Of a DNA stretch of 64,000 nt, positions 1-9,200 are shown piece by piece (within the stretch, counting starts at the first letter, position 1; each line of letters opens with the position of its first letter). The position numbers and the translations under genes were made by a program. Source of the DNA: Agarilytica sp033852175 (GTDB lineage: Bacteria > Pseudomonadota > Gammaproteobacteria > Pseudomonadales > Cellvibrionaceae); assembly GCA_033852175.1 (NCBI GenBank), contig JAWSUY010000006.1, positions 124,001 to 188,000 of the forward strand, in the 5' to 3' direction. A model generated the notes under the pieces. The model was not told the DNA's origin and did not search any database. It saw only the letters and a list, made by a program, of their open reading frames with translations.

Positions 1-753
1 AGTCATGTTAGTTACCTCGAAGGCTGTACTGCGCCAATGCGCGATGAAAATCAACTGCATGCAGCAGTGGTTGAATTGGTTGTGCTTGATGACGCCAAGA
101 TAAAATATTCTACCGTGCAAAACTGGTATCCCGGCGATGCAGAAGGCAAAGGCGGCATATACAATTTTGTGACCAAGCGTGGTATTTGTCATAAAAATGC
201 GCAGTTGTCGTGGACGCAAGTCGAAACGGGTTCTGCGATTACGTGGAAATACCCGAGCTGTATTTTAAAAGGTGATAATAGCGTTGGTGAGTTTTATTCG
301 GTTGCATTAACCAATAATTATCAGCAGGCCGATACCGGCACCAAAATGATACACATCGGTAAAAATACCAAGTCGACGATTATCTCGAAGGGTATTTCAG
401 CGGGTAAAAGTTCGAACGCATACCGGGGCTTGGTTCGTATGAACCCCGGTGCAGACGGTGCGCGGAATTATACTCAGTGTGATTCATTGTTGATCGGCGA
501 TAAATGTGCGGCGCATACTTTCCCCTATATTGAAAGTAAGAACCCTTCAGCGGTGATAGAGCACGAGGCAACGACATCCAGAGTGAGTGATGATCAGTTG
601 TATCTGTGTTTGCAGCGCGGAATTGATACTGAAAAAGCCGTTTCGATGATTGTGAATGGTTTTTGTAAAGAAGTGTTTAAAGAGTTACCTATGGAGTTTG
701 CTGTTGAAGCAGGCAAGTTGCTGGAAGTTAGTTTGGAAGGCAGCGTAGGGTAA
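1..753 (+). CDS. sufB: SufB, Fe-S cluster scaffold subunit (5' end outside window)
   Basis: The open frame runs from base 1 without a start, so only the C-terminal ~250 residues are present. SufB is the scaffold subunit of the cytosolic SufBC2D complex, on which Fe-S clusters are built with sulfur delivered by SufS/SufE. The visible part has the family's conserved SYLEGCTAP segment at the window edge, then QNWYPGD, TKRG, the NxxSRxxYRG-type stretch (here SSNAYRGL), CDSLL and the terminal IxxGFxKEVxxELP pattern. The start codon proposed at 37 by a simple ORF search is internal. It heads the run sufB-C-D-S-A-T-E. A 225-bp gap carrying a palindromic repeat separates it from sufC, which is unusual because these genes are normally tightly packed. 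Confidence 0.96.
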   Translation, partial: SHVSYLEGCTAPMRDENQLHAAVVELVVLDDAKIKYSTVQNWYPGDAEGKGGIYNFVTKRGICHKNAQLSWTQVETGSAITWKYPSCILKGDNSVGEFYSVALTNNYQQADTGTKMIHIGKNTKSTIISKGISAGKSSNAYRGLVRMNPGADGARNYTQCDSLLIGDKCAAHTFPYIESKNPSAVIEHEATTSRVSDDQLYLCLQRGIDTEKAVSMIVNGFCKEVFKELPMEFAVEAGKLLEVSLEGSVG

Positions 754-776
754 TGTAGTGTTAGGGCGTGATTCGC

Positions 777-872
777 CTTTAGAAAAAATTTTGATGACTC
801 GCCGTGAATCCATCCATGGAGGCTCTACCGCAGCATCCATGCTGCAAAAGGTCATCAAAATTCTTTCCAAAG
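777..872 (+). repeat. Cloverleaf-like palindromic repeat, copy A
   Basis: Outer arms of 22 nt (777-798 and 851-872) pair with two mismatches. Inside are two small hairpins: TCCATCCATGGA, and GCAGCATCCATGCTGC at 830-845, separated by GCTC. The same architecture, with different but self-complementary arms, recurs at 32574, 34811, 48390, 51215 and 51391. It lies between sufB and sufC, so it could form a structure in the suf mRNA. Confidence 0.85.
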
Positions 873-978
873 ACAAATCACTTCGTGCATCCTTCGAGGT
901 TTTCTTGAGGGAGTGTTTGAGCTGAAATATTTAGCTCAAAAGTGAATTTGATATGAATATATCTGGAGAAACGTTTTA

Positions 979-1737
979 ATGTTGTCGATTAAAAATCTAC
1001 AAGCCAAAGTTGAAGATAAGCAAATTTTAAAGGGCTTGGATTTAGAAATTAAGCCGGGTGAAGTTCATGCCATTATGGGGCCAAATGGCGCGGGCAAGAG
1101 TACGCTTGGCCATGTTCTTGCGGGCCGTGAAGGCTATGAAGTCAACGGCGGTGGCGTCAACTTTTTAGGCAAAGATTTGTTTGAACTCGACATCGTTGAT
1201 CGTGCACGCGAAGGTTTGTTTTTGGCATTTCAGTATCCGGTAGAAATACCCGGTGTTAGCAATATGGAATTTTTGAAAGCGGCGGTGGACTCTGTGCGCG
1301 AGTATCGCGGCCTAGATACGCTGGATTCTATTTCGTTTATGAAAAAAGCCCGTGAATTTTGTAAATCGGTCAGTCTTGATCAGAGCTTTTTAAAGCGTGG
1401 CGTTAACGAAGGTTTTTCCGGCGGCGAGAAAAAACGCAACGAAATCATGCAAATGATGTTGTTAGAGCCAAAGCTAGCCATATTGGATGAGACAGATTCT
1501 GGTTTGGATATCGATGCGCTTCAAGTGGTTGCCGAAGGTGTTAATTCTATGCGTTCAGCCGATCGCTCATTTATTATCGTGACGCATTACCAGCGTTTGT
1601 TGGACTACATCGAACCCGATTTTGTACACGTATTGGCTGACGGGAAAATCGTCAAGTCAGGCGATAAGTCCTTGGCGCTCGAGTTAGAAGCGAAAGGTTA
1701 TGGCTGGGTTGATGGTTTGGACGGTGAGGTAGCGTAA
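979..1737 (+). CDS. sufC: SufC, ABC-type ATPase of the SUF complex
   Basis: Cytosolic ATPase that binds SufB and SufD and drives conformational change of the scaffold during Fe-S cluster assembly. The 252-residue protein is normal SufC length. It has a Walker A GPNGAGKST near residues 35-43, the ABC signature FSGGEKKR, and a Walker B ending in LAILDETDSGLD, where the ETDSGLD form is typical of SufC. The ATG is preceded by a GGAGA ribosome-binding site. Its stop overlaps the sufD start by one base (TAATG), implying translational coupling. Confidence 0.97.
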   Translation: MLSIKNLQAKVEDKQILKGLDLEIKPGEVHAIMGPNGAGKSTLGHVLAGREGYEVNGGGVNFLGKDLFELDIVDRAREGLFLAFQYPVEIPGVSNMEFLKAAVDSVREYRGLDTLDSISFMKKAREFCKSVSLDQSFLKRGVNEGFSGGEKKRNEIMQMMLLEPKLAILDETDSGLDIDALQVVAEGVNSMRSADRSFIIVTHYQRLLDYIEPDFVHVLADGKIVKSGDKSLALELEAKGYGWVDGLDGEVA

Positions 1738-3065
1738 TGTCCGACTTTGTGAAACAAGCATCGTCTTTCACCAGCGAAAATAAATTGACGTGGTTAGACG
1801 CGTTTCAATCGCGGAATGAAGACGAGTGGAATACGGTTGCTTTCCCTCATCGAAAAACAGAACACTGGAAATACACCAGTCTTCGAGGGCTGGAACAGGG
1901 TGACGTTTATAAAACCGTTCCCAGTCTAGTCGAGTCATCCAATGCTGAAACGCTTATTGCAAAGTCTCACATTGAAGGCCTTGATAGCTTTGATGTTGTA
2001 TTTGTTAATGGACGTTTCAACGAAGCGTTATCTTCGCCGATGGCCACATTGCCATCGGGCATGACATTGACGCGTTTAGCCGCAGCAAGTGTTGATGAAC
2101 AAAAAGCGCTTGCAGGTCTGTTGGGTTCTGTTGCTAAAGGGCCGCAGCATATTTTTTCGACCTTAAACGCTTGTCAGTTGAATGACGGTGTCGTTATTCA
2201 GGTTGATAAAAACACGAAAATCGAAAAAGCCGTTCGTATTCTGAATGTCACGCTTGGGCAAGACGAAGGTGCAACGATCTCGCCTAGAGTCTACGTCTCA
2301 CTTGAAGAGGGCGCAGAAGCCACTGTGGTTGAACATTTTGCAACGGACAGCGCCGAGCAAAAAATATTTGTTAATTCCATCACCGAGCTCGAAGTCGGAG
2401 CGAATGCACGCCTACGGCATTATCGTTTACATTTAGAGCATGAAAGCGCTCTCCATATAGGTGGTGTACATGCGAACCTAGGGAAAACCTCTACTCTAGA
2501 AAGTTTTCATTTGGCCTTAGGTGGAAAATTAAAGCGTATAGACTGTGTAGTGAATCATCTCGGCGAAGGCGCCCACTGTGAGATGAACGGTTTGTATTTG
2601 CCTCGGCATAAGCAGCACATCGATTACCATACCGTTATTGAACATGCGGTTCCTCACTGCACAACAGATGAAGTCTTTAGAGGCATCATTGGTGACAGCG
2701 CTAAAGCTGTATTTAATGGTCGTATACATATTCACCGAGACGCACAAAAGACCTTTGCTCAACTGAGCAACAAAAACTTGCTCACCAGTAATAAAGCTGA
2801 AATCGACACGAAGCCAGAGTTGGAAATTTATGCGGACGATGTTCTGTGCGCGCATGGGGCGACAGTCTCCCAGCTTGACGATGGTGCGATGCACTATCTT
2901 ATGACACGAGGCGTTTCTGAAAAAGAAGCGCGTATGATGTTGAGTTTTGGTTTTATTAATGAACTGATTAATAAAATACGCGATGAACCTATCGCAGATT
3001 TTTTACGACCTCAGCTCGCGGAGTTATTCTCCCGTGAGTCCGATTTAGGTGAGTTGCAGCCGTAA
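1737..3065 (+). CDS. sufD: SufD, SUF complex scaffold subunit
   Basis: Paralogue and partner of SufB in the SufBC2D complex, needed for iron acquisition and complex stability. The 442-residue product has the FPHRKTEHWKYTSL N-terminal signature, a central right-handed beta-helix region and the conserved C-terminal stretch with CAHGATVSQLD and YLMTRGVSEKEA, which contains the family's functional His. Start and stop both overlap neighbours as TAATG junctions (sufC at 1737, sufS at 3065), so it is in a translationally coupled operon. Confidence 0.96.
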   Translation: MSDFVKQASSFTSENKLTWLDAFQSRNEDEWNTVAFPHRKTEHWKYTSLRGLEQGDVYKTVPSLVESSNAETLIAKSHIEGLDSFDVVFVNGRFNEALSSPMATLPSGMTLTRLAAASVDEQKALAGLLGSVAKGPQHIFSTLNACQLNDGVVIQVDKNTKIEKAVRILNVTLGQDEGATISPRVYVSLEEGAEATVVEHFATDSAEQKIFVNSITELEVGANARLRHYRLHLEHESALHIGGVHANLGKTSTLESFHLALGGKLKRIDCVVNHLGEGAHCEMNGLYLPRHKQHIDYHTVIEHAVPHCTTDEVFRGIIGDSAKAVFNGRIHIHRDAQKTFAQLSNKNLLTSNKAEIDTKPELEIYADDVLCAHGATVSQLDDGAMHYLMTRGVSEKEARMMLSFGFINELINKIRDEPIADFLRPQLAELFSRESDLGELQP

Positions 3066-4315
3066 TGGAAGTAGTAGAAGAAATGACGAAAACGAGTTCG
3101 TATAATGTTAAGTCTGTAAGGGCCGATTTCCCGATCTTGTCGCAAGAGGTCAACGGGCATCCGCTTGTCTATCTCGATAATGCTGCGACTACGCAAAAAC
3201 CGAACGCTGTGATTGACTCGATTACGGATTACTATCGTTCTTACAATTCTAACGTTCATCGTGGTGCCCATTCACTTAGTGATTTAGCCACGCAAAAGTT
3301 TGAAGAAGCACGATCCACACTCTCGAACTTTATTAACAGTCCCAGTTCAGATCAAATCGTTTGGACGCGAGGAACGACCGAAGGTATTAACCTTGTTGCG
3401 TCCACTTGGGGAAGAGTGAACATAAAAGAAGGCGATAAAATTATTGTCTCCGAGCTAGAACATCATTCTAATATCGTGCCCTGGCAAATGCTGACAGATG
3501 AGCGTCATGCAGAACTTGTGGCTTTGCCCGTTTCTGATCTTGGTGAAATAGATTTAGATGCATTCGAAATGTTACTGGATAAAAATGTTAAACTTATCGC
3601 GTTAAATCAAGTGTCGAATGCTTTGGGGACTATAAATCCCGTTAAAAAAATTATTGAACTTGCGCATAAAGTTGGTGCGAAAGTCCTGGTTGATGGCGCG
3701 CAAGCCGTGGCGCATTTCCCCGTAGATGTTCAAGATTTAGATTGTGACTTTTATGTCTTCTCGGGTCATAAACTCTACGGGCCTACCGGTATCGGCGTGC
3801 TGTGGGGGCGAGAAGAGTTACTCAACGAGATGCCTCCCTACCATTTTGGTGGTGAGATGATCGAGAAGGTGAGTTTCGCAGGAACAACTTTTAATTGTTT
3901 GCCGTACAAATTTGAAGCGGGTACGCCCGATATTTGCGGAGCGATTTCTTTAGCCGCAGCAGTTGATTACGTAATGAGTTTTGATCGTGCTGAAGTGGAA
4001 AAACACGAAAATGCATTGTTGGCGTATGCGATAGCGAAGTCTGCAGATATACCCGGTTTACGTCGTATCGGAGAATCAAAAACGGCCACGGGTGTATTCA
4101 GTTTTGTGATCGAAGGTACACATCCCGCGGATATCGGCATGTTACTCGATCAGCAAGGTGTCGCTGTGCGAACCGGACATCATTGTACGCAGCCCTTAAT
4201 GGACCGCTTCGACCTTCCTGGTACCGTACGGGCATCCTTTGCCATGTATAACACCAAGCAGGATATTGATCGTTTGTTTGAAGCGTTGAAAAAAGTATTG
4301 GAATTTTTAGTGTGA
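3065..4315 (+). CDS. sufS: SufS, cysteine desulfurase (group II)
   Basis: PLP enzyme that converts L-cysteine to alanine and passes the persulfide sulfur to SufE for cluster assembly on SufBCD. The sequence shows the PLP-binding lysine in SGHKLYGPTG (about residue 236) and the catalytic cysteine in RTGHHCTQPL (about residue 374), with the DNAATTQKP N-terminal motif. Length (416 aa) is normal. The first ATG overlaps the sufD stop. A second in-frame ATG lies seven codons on, but the overlap favours the first. Confidence 0.96.
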   Translation: MEVVEEMTKTSSYNVKSVRADFPILSQEVNGHPLVYLDNAATTQKPNAVIDSITDYYRSYNSNVHRGAHSLSDLATQKFEEARSTLSNFINSPSSDQIVWTRGTTEGINLVASTWGRVNIKEGDKIIVSELEHHSNIVPWQMLTDERHAELVALPVSDLGEIDLDAFEMLLDKNVKLIALNQVSNALGTINPVKKIIELAHKVGAKVLVDGAQAVAHFPVDVQDLDCDFYVFSGHKLYGPTGIGVLWGREELLNEMPPYHFGGEMIEKVSFAGTTFNCLPYKFEAGTPDICGAISLAAAVDYVMSFDRAEVEKHENALLAYAIAKSADIPGLRRIGESKTATGVFSFVIEGTHPADIGMLLDQQGVAVRTGHHCTQPLMDRFDLPGTVRASFAMYNTKQDIDRLFEALKKVLEFLV

Positions 4316-4364
4316 ATAATTTCGAGTACATATTTGTTAGCGACAAATATTTAGGAGAAGAACT

Positions 4365-4721
4365 ATGACAGTTGAAACATTTAGTGCTCAACAGGCAATA
4401 TCGGTGACGCCAGCAGCAGCCGAGCATTTTGCACGCACGCTGAGTAAGAGAACTGAAAGTTCTTTGCGTATCAGTCTAAAGAAAAGTGGCTGTACGGGTT
4501 TCAAATACGTTATCGATGAAGTTGAGACGCCAGAAGAAGGGGATCTTTCTCTTCCTCAAGATAATGGCGTAATGATTTATTTGGACCCTAAGCATTTGTC
4601 GGCGCTTAATGGCATGGTGATCGATTATGTTCAAGAAGGCCTCAATAAAAATTTAGTCCTCAATAATCCCAACGTTGAAGATATGTGTGGTTGTGGCGAG
4701 TCGTTTAGCGTCAAGCCATAG
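4365..4721 (+). CDS. sufA: SufA, A-type Fe-S carrier protein
   Basis: A-type carrier of the HesB/IscA family, which accepts clusters from SufBCD and delivers them to apoproteins. The 118-residue protein has the three conserved cysteines in canonical spacing: Cys43 in GCTGF, and Cys108 and Cys110 in CGCGES, with 65 residues between the first two. A GGAGAA ribosome-binding site precedes the ATG. Its place after sufS instead of at the head of the operon differs from the Escherichia coli order. Confidence 0.94.
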   Translation: MTVETFSAQQAISVTPAAAEHFARTLSKRTESSLRISLKKSGCTGFKYVIDEVETPEEGDLSLPQDNGVMIYLDPKHLSALNGMVIDYVQEGLNKNLVLNNPNVEDMCGCGESFSVKP

Positions 4722-4774
4722 TCGGCGTCCTGTTTGGACGTATTAGAAAATACCCAAAAAGTTAGAGAGTAATT

Positions 4775-5311
4775 ATGTCAGAACAACGTATGGTCGCAAC
4801 CGCACGAGAATGTCCAGCGCGGCTTGTACCGGTTGGTGACCCAATGACGATCCCTGCCAACACTTTTGTCACGATTACCCAATCCTTAGGCGGCAATTAC
4901 ACGATTGTTTACCAAGGCAATATGCTACGCGTAGACGGTACAGATGCCGATGCCTTAGGTTTAGAAAAATACGAACTTTCATTTTCAGATTGCGGCGATG
5001 GCAGCATTCATGAAGCCCAAGTTTGGGAAGCATTGGAAACAATTTACGATCCAGAAATCCCCGTTAATTTACGAAGCTTAGGTTTGATCTACTCCGTCGT
5101 CATCGATCAAGCGAGTGAGTCTGTTACGATCCAGATGACCCTGACAGCTCCCGCATGTGGCATGGGGCCAGTATTGGTTGGTGACGTAGAATACCGCGTG
5201 AGACTCGTGCCGAACGTAAAAAACGTAATCGTTGATCTTGTCTTTGATCCCCCCTGGCACCGCGATATGATGTCCGAAGAAGCGCAGCTAGAAACCGGTA
5301 TGTTTTATTAG
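4775..5311 (+). CDS. sufT: SufT, DUF59/MIP18-family Fe-S maturation protein
   Basis: SufT-type protein. The DUF59 family is implicated in Fe-S protein maturation, usually as an accessory to SUF. The N-terminal ~85 residues form the SufT-specific extension. The DUF59 domain spans about residues 88-165, with VWEALETIYDPEIPVN, the family's DPE motif, and the TAPACGMGP stretch bearing the conserved cysteine. It starts 53 bp after sufA with a GAGAG ribosome-binding site, and is followed by a 63-bp heptamer array before sufE. Confidence 0.92.
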   Translation: MSEQRMVATARECPARLVPVGDPMTIPANTFVTITQSLGGNYTIVYQGNMLRVDGTDADALGLEKYELSFSDCGDGSIHEAQVWEALETIYDPEIPVNLRSLGLIYSVVIDQASESVTIQMTLTAPACGMGPVLVGDVEYRVRLVPNVKNVIVDLVFDPPWHRDMMSEEAQLETGMFY

Positions 5312-5317
5312 TATCGT

Positions 5318-5380
5318 GTACCCCGTACCCCGTACCCCGTACCCCGTACCCCGTACCCCGTACCCCGTACCCCGTACCCC
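5318..5380 (+). repeat. Heptamer tandem array, 9 x GTACCCC
   Basis: Nine perfect, uninterrupted copies of a 7-bp unit between the sufT stop and the sufE start, ending 27 bases before the sufE ATG. Three other arrays with a 7-bp unit but different sequence occur at 19627, 35087 and 47004. Perfect copies suggest recent slippage, so copy number may vary between strains. Confidence 0.97.
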
Positions 5381-5407
5381 GTAACCTATAACCCGTTTAA
5401 AAAAACC

Positions 5408-5842
5408 ATGACTGCACAAGAAAGCCCATTTGGTTCAAGCATTACCAGCGAAGATATAATTGATACCTTAGGTTTTTTTGATACCTGGGAAGAGCGCTAC
5501 AAATATATTATTGACCTAGGTAAAGAGTTGCCAGTGATGGCCGCCGATAAAAAGGATGAGGCTCACCTCGTTCGAGGTTGCCAAAGCCAAGTGTGGATCG
5601 ATTCAACGATTCAAGATGGGCGTATTTGGCTTGATGTTGATAGTGATGCGTTTATTGTAAAAGGTTTGCTTGGTGTTGTGTTGGCCGCCTATAACGGGAA
5701 AACACCAGCGGATATTTTGGCTTTTGAAATAGAGCCGTATTTTGAAAGCTTGGGGTTGCTGAAGCATCTTAGCCTTTCGCGTGGTAATGGGCTGAGAGCA
5801 ATGGTCAGTCGAATACTGGGTATTGCATCGGCGGTAAGTTAA
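5408..5842 (+). CDS. sufE: SufE, sulfur acceptor for SufS
   Basis: Cytosolic sulfurtransferase partner that takes the persulfide from SufS and relays it to SufB. The 144-residue protein has the family signature LVRGCQSQVW with the acceptor cysteine at residue 58, plus the WEERYKYIIDLGKELP N-terminal helix. It is last in the suf operon. No clear Shine-Dalgarno precedes the ATG; the leader is a heptamer array followed by an A-rich stretch. Its last 55 bases have a degenerate relative at 18930-18984, 13 kb downstream. Confidence 0.95.
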   Translation: MTAQESPFGSSITSEDIIDTLGFFDTWEERYKYIIDLGKELPVMAADKKDEAHLVRGCQSQVWIDSTIQDGRIWLDVDSDAFIVKGLLGVVLAAYNGKTPADILAFEIEPYFESLGLLKHLSLSRGNGLRAMVSRILGIASAVS

Positions 5843-6250
5843 CCTGTTCAGTTATTATTAGGTAGTCCTTTATTTATCGACTGATTCTAACTTTTCCTAT
5901 TGTGACGCAGAGGTTTATAGTTGCGTCGCATTTTGTTTCTTATTTTTCTTACTTTCCTTACTCTTTTTGCGAATAATAAACACATGTTAAGCATGTATAT
6001 TGAGTCTGTTTGTTTTTTTGAGTAATCAAATGATGCGTTAAAGGCTATTCTCGCGCCAATATGTTTTAGGGATGTTGAATTTCGTGAAGTGTAATGATAG
6101 TTTACGCGTCACATAAAAGGGGTCAGATCTCCCGCTAAGGATGGTGTCCAGTATCATGTACTTTCCGGTCACTACTTTCTTAAACAAGCGTGTTAGACGC
6201 TTGCGGGTTTTTCTGCGCGTGGAGTTTCGTTTTTAAGTTTGGGGAAGGGT
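5843..6250 (+). other. sufE-RHS intergenic region
   Basis: No gene is seen. The first part holds the suf terminator at 5901. Near 6116 is a GGGGTCAGATC fragment resembling the REP-like arm at 26915. At 6185-6203 a short perfect hairpin (CAAGCGT, 5-nt loop, ACGCTTG) is followed by a T-run. This may stop readthrough or lie in the leader of the RHS gene. The rest is A+T-rich without recognisable structure. Confidence 0.6.
5901..5945 (+). terminator. Rho-independent terminator after sufE
   Basis: Stem TGTGACGCA / TGCGTCGCA with one G-T pair and a 12-nt loop (5901-5930), followed by TTTTGTTTCTTATTTTT. It lies 59 bp past the sufE stop and marks the end of the suf operon. Confidence 0.75.
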
Positions 6251-9200
6251 ATGCAACGCATTCTATTTTTGGGATTGTTTCTTTTTTCGTTGGTTGTTTC
6301 GGGGAATTCTTGGTCGGCGGTATCTGCTTCGACCAGTACAAGTACAACAGGCAGCTATACCATTAGCTGGTCCTCCGGCGGTGGGACTGTCGATTTACTT
6401 GAAGTAAAAGACAATATTAATAACGGCAGGGTTTATCGTGGCTCTGCGCGTAGCTATTCATTTTCGGGAAAAGCCGCCGGCACTTACAAATATAGGGTGC
6501 ATTCAGAAAGTCTGGGTCAGTGCTACCCCGGCTGGGGCTGCTTTCCTGCGTTAATGGGCACAGTCACAGTCACGGTAACAACCCCTCCCGCCAGTGTTTC
6601 CATTTCAGCGAGTCCTTCATCTCTACCCTTCACGACAACACCTTTTACGCTGAGCTGGAATTCTGTTTCGACAAGCTCTTGTAGCGGCAGTGGGGTCTCC
6701 ATCTCAGGCAAAAGCGGAAGTAAATCTGTTACGTTGTCTGGTTGGGCGTATCAATCGCTCCCGCAAGTCTGGACAAAAACTATCAGTGTGACATGTAGCG
6801 CAAATAGCGGCGGCAGTGTGAGTAAATCGTTGGTAATGACGGCAGATAGAGTGCCACCAAAACCCACGGTTAATGTTTCTTGGAATGCTAATAGCGCATT
6901 AGTCGGGCAGTCATCAACCTTCAGTTGGTCCACTTCCGATACTAGCAGTTGTAAATTAAATGGCAGTACTGTCAGTGTTAATGGTTCCCAGTCCACAACG
7001 TTTACTAGCAGTGGCTCTGTTACTAAAACAGTCGTTTGTACTAACGCGCAAGGCTCAACTTCACGTTCAGATACTATTTCTGTCACGTACCCTGCACCGG
7101 GCAGGCCCGGTGCGATATCGGCACCCTCAACGGCGAGTACAGGAAGTTATACTGTTTCTTGGGGCGCTTCTTCAGGACCGCTGACCGAATACCGTTTAGA
7201 TCAGCGTGCGAATGGCGGCGGTTGGTCAAGGGTTTATACCGGCACATCACGTTCGGCCAGCTTTAGTAAAACTGCGGATAACTATTACGAATACCGGGTA
7301 GTTGCATGTAACCACGGTGTGTGCGGAAGTTATACGGCCGTGCGTCGTGTGACGATTCCAAAAGGCAGTGTGACACTGACGGCAAGTCCTGCGTCGCTTA
7401 GTTTAACCAACCAGGCATTTACCCTGAGTTGGAATTCCGTCATGGCAAGCAGTTGTAGCGGCAGTGGGGTTTCTCTCTCAGGTAAAAGCGGCAGTAAATC
7501 CGTGACCTTGTCCGGGTGGGCGTATCAATCGCTTCCGGATCTCTGGACAAAATCGATTAGTATTTCGTGTAGTGTGATTGGCGGCGGCAGTGTGAGTAAA
7601 ACGCTGGTGATGACGGCGGATAGAGTGCCGCCAAAACCAACAGTCAACGCTTCTTGGAATGCTAATAGTGCTTTAGTCGGGCAGTCATCAACCTTCAGTT
7701 GGTCCACTGCCGATACCAGCAGTTGTAAATTAAATGGCAGTACCGTCAGTGTCAATGGATCCCAATCCACAACGTTTTCTAGTGATGCTTCTGTTACTAA
7801 AACTGTAGTTTGTACCAACGCGCAAGGCTCGACCACACGATCCGATACGATTTCTGTCGCTTATCCTGCACCTGGAAAGCCCGGCGCGATATCGGCACCG
7901 TCTACGGCGAGTACTGGCATTTATACGGTTTCTTGGGGAGTTTCCTCTGGGCCACTTACTGAATATCGTTTGCAAGAGAGTGCGAATGGCGGTGGCTGGT
8001 CAACCGTATATACCGGTACTTTACGTTCGGCCGGTTTCACTAAGACTGCCGATAAATATTACGATTACCGGGTAGTTGCATGTAACCACGGTGTGTGCGG
8101 AAGTTATACGGCCGTGCGTCGTGTGACGATTCCAAAAGGCAGTGTGACACTGACGGCAAGTCCTGCGTCGCTTAGTTTAACCAACCAGGGATTTACCCTG
8201 AGTTGGAACTCCGTTATGGCAAGCAGTTGTAGCGGCAGTGGGGTTTCTCTCTCGGGTAAAAGCGGCAGTAAATCCGTGACCTTGTCCGGCTGGGCGTATC
8301 AATCGCTTCCGGATCTCTGGACAAAATCGATTAGTATTTCATGTAGCATAATTGGCGGCGGCAGTGTGAGTAAAACACTGGTGATGACGGCGGATAGAAT
8401 TCCACCAAAACCTACAGTCAATGTTTCTTGGAGTGTAAGCAGTGCGTTGGTCGGGCAGTCGGCAATATTTAGTTGGAGCACCGCCGATACTAGCAGTTGT
8501 GAATTAAATGGCAGCACAGTCGGTGTTAGCGGTTCTCAGTCGACGACATTCTCTAGTGATGGCTCTGTCAGTAAAACGGTGGTGTGTACTAATGCAGAGG
8601 GATCAACCTCTCGCTCGGCATCCATTTCTGTGACCTACCCTGCACCAGGAACCCCCGGTGCGATATCGGCGCCGTCAACGGCGAGTACAGGAATATATAC
8701 AGTTTCTTGGGGCGCTTCTTCAGGCCCGCTTACCGAGTATCGTTTGCAAGAGCGTGCCAACGGCGGTGGCTGGTCAACGGTGTATAGCGGCACTTTACGT
8801 TCGGCCGGTTTCACTAAAACCGCCGATAATTATTACGATTACCAGGTCGTGGCATGTAACCACGGTGTGTGCGGAAGTTATGCGGCAGCACGTAGGGTGA
8901 CGATTCCAAAAGCCAGCGTGTCACTGACAGCGAGCCCCGGAGCTCTTACCTTTACCAATCAAGAATTTACCCTGAACTGGGGTTCCGTTATGACCAGCAG
9001 TTGTAGTGGTAGTGGGGTGGCTATCTCGGGTACAAGCGGCAGTAAACCCGTGACTTTATCCGGGTGGACATATGAATCCTTCCCTCAAGTGTGGACAAAG
9101 TCGATGACGGTAACCTGTAACGTTATCGGTGGTGGCAGTGTGAGCAAGGTCTTGGTTATGACCGCAGATCGAGTTCCTCCAAAACCCACTGTTAATGTTT

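Noticed and set aside
5318..5380. CRISPR array
   Set aside because: The 7-bp units are contiguous with no spacers.
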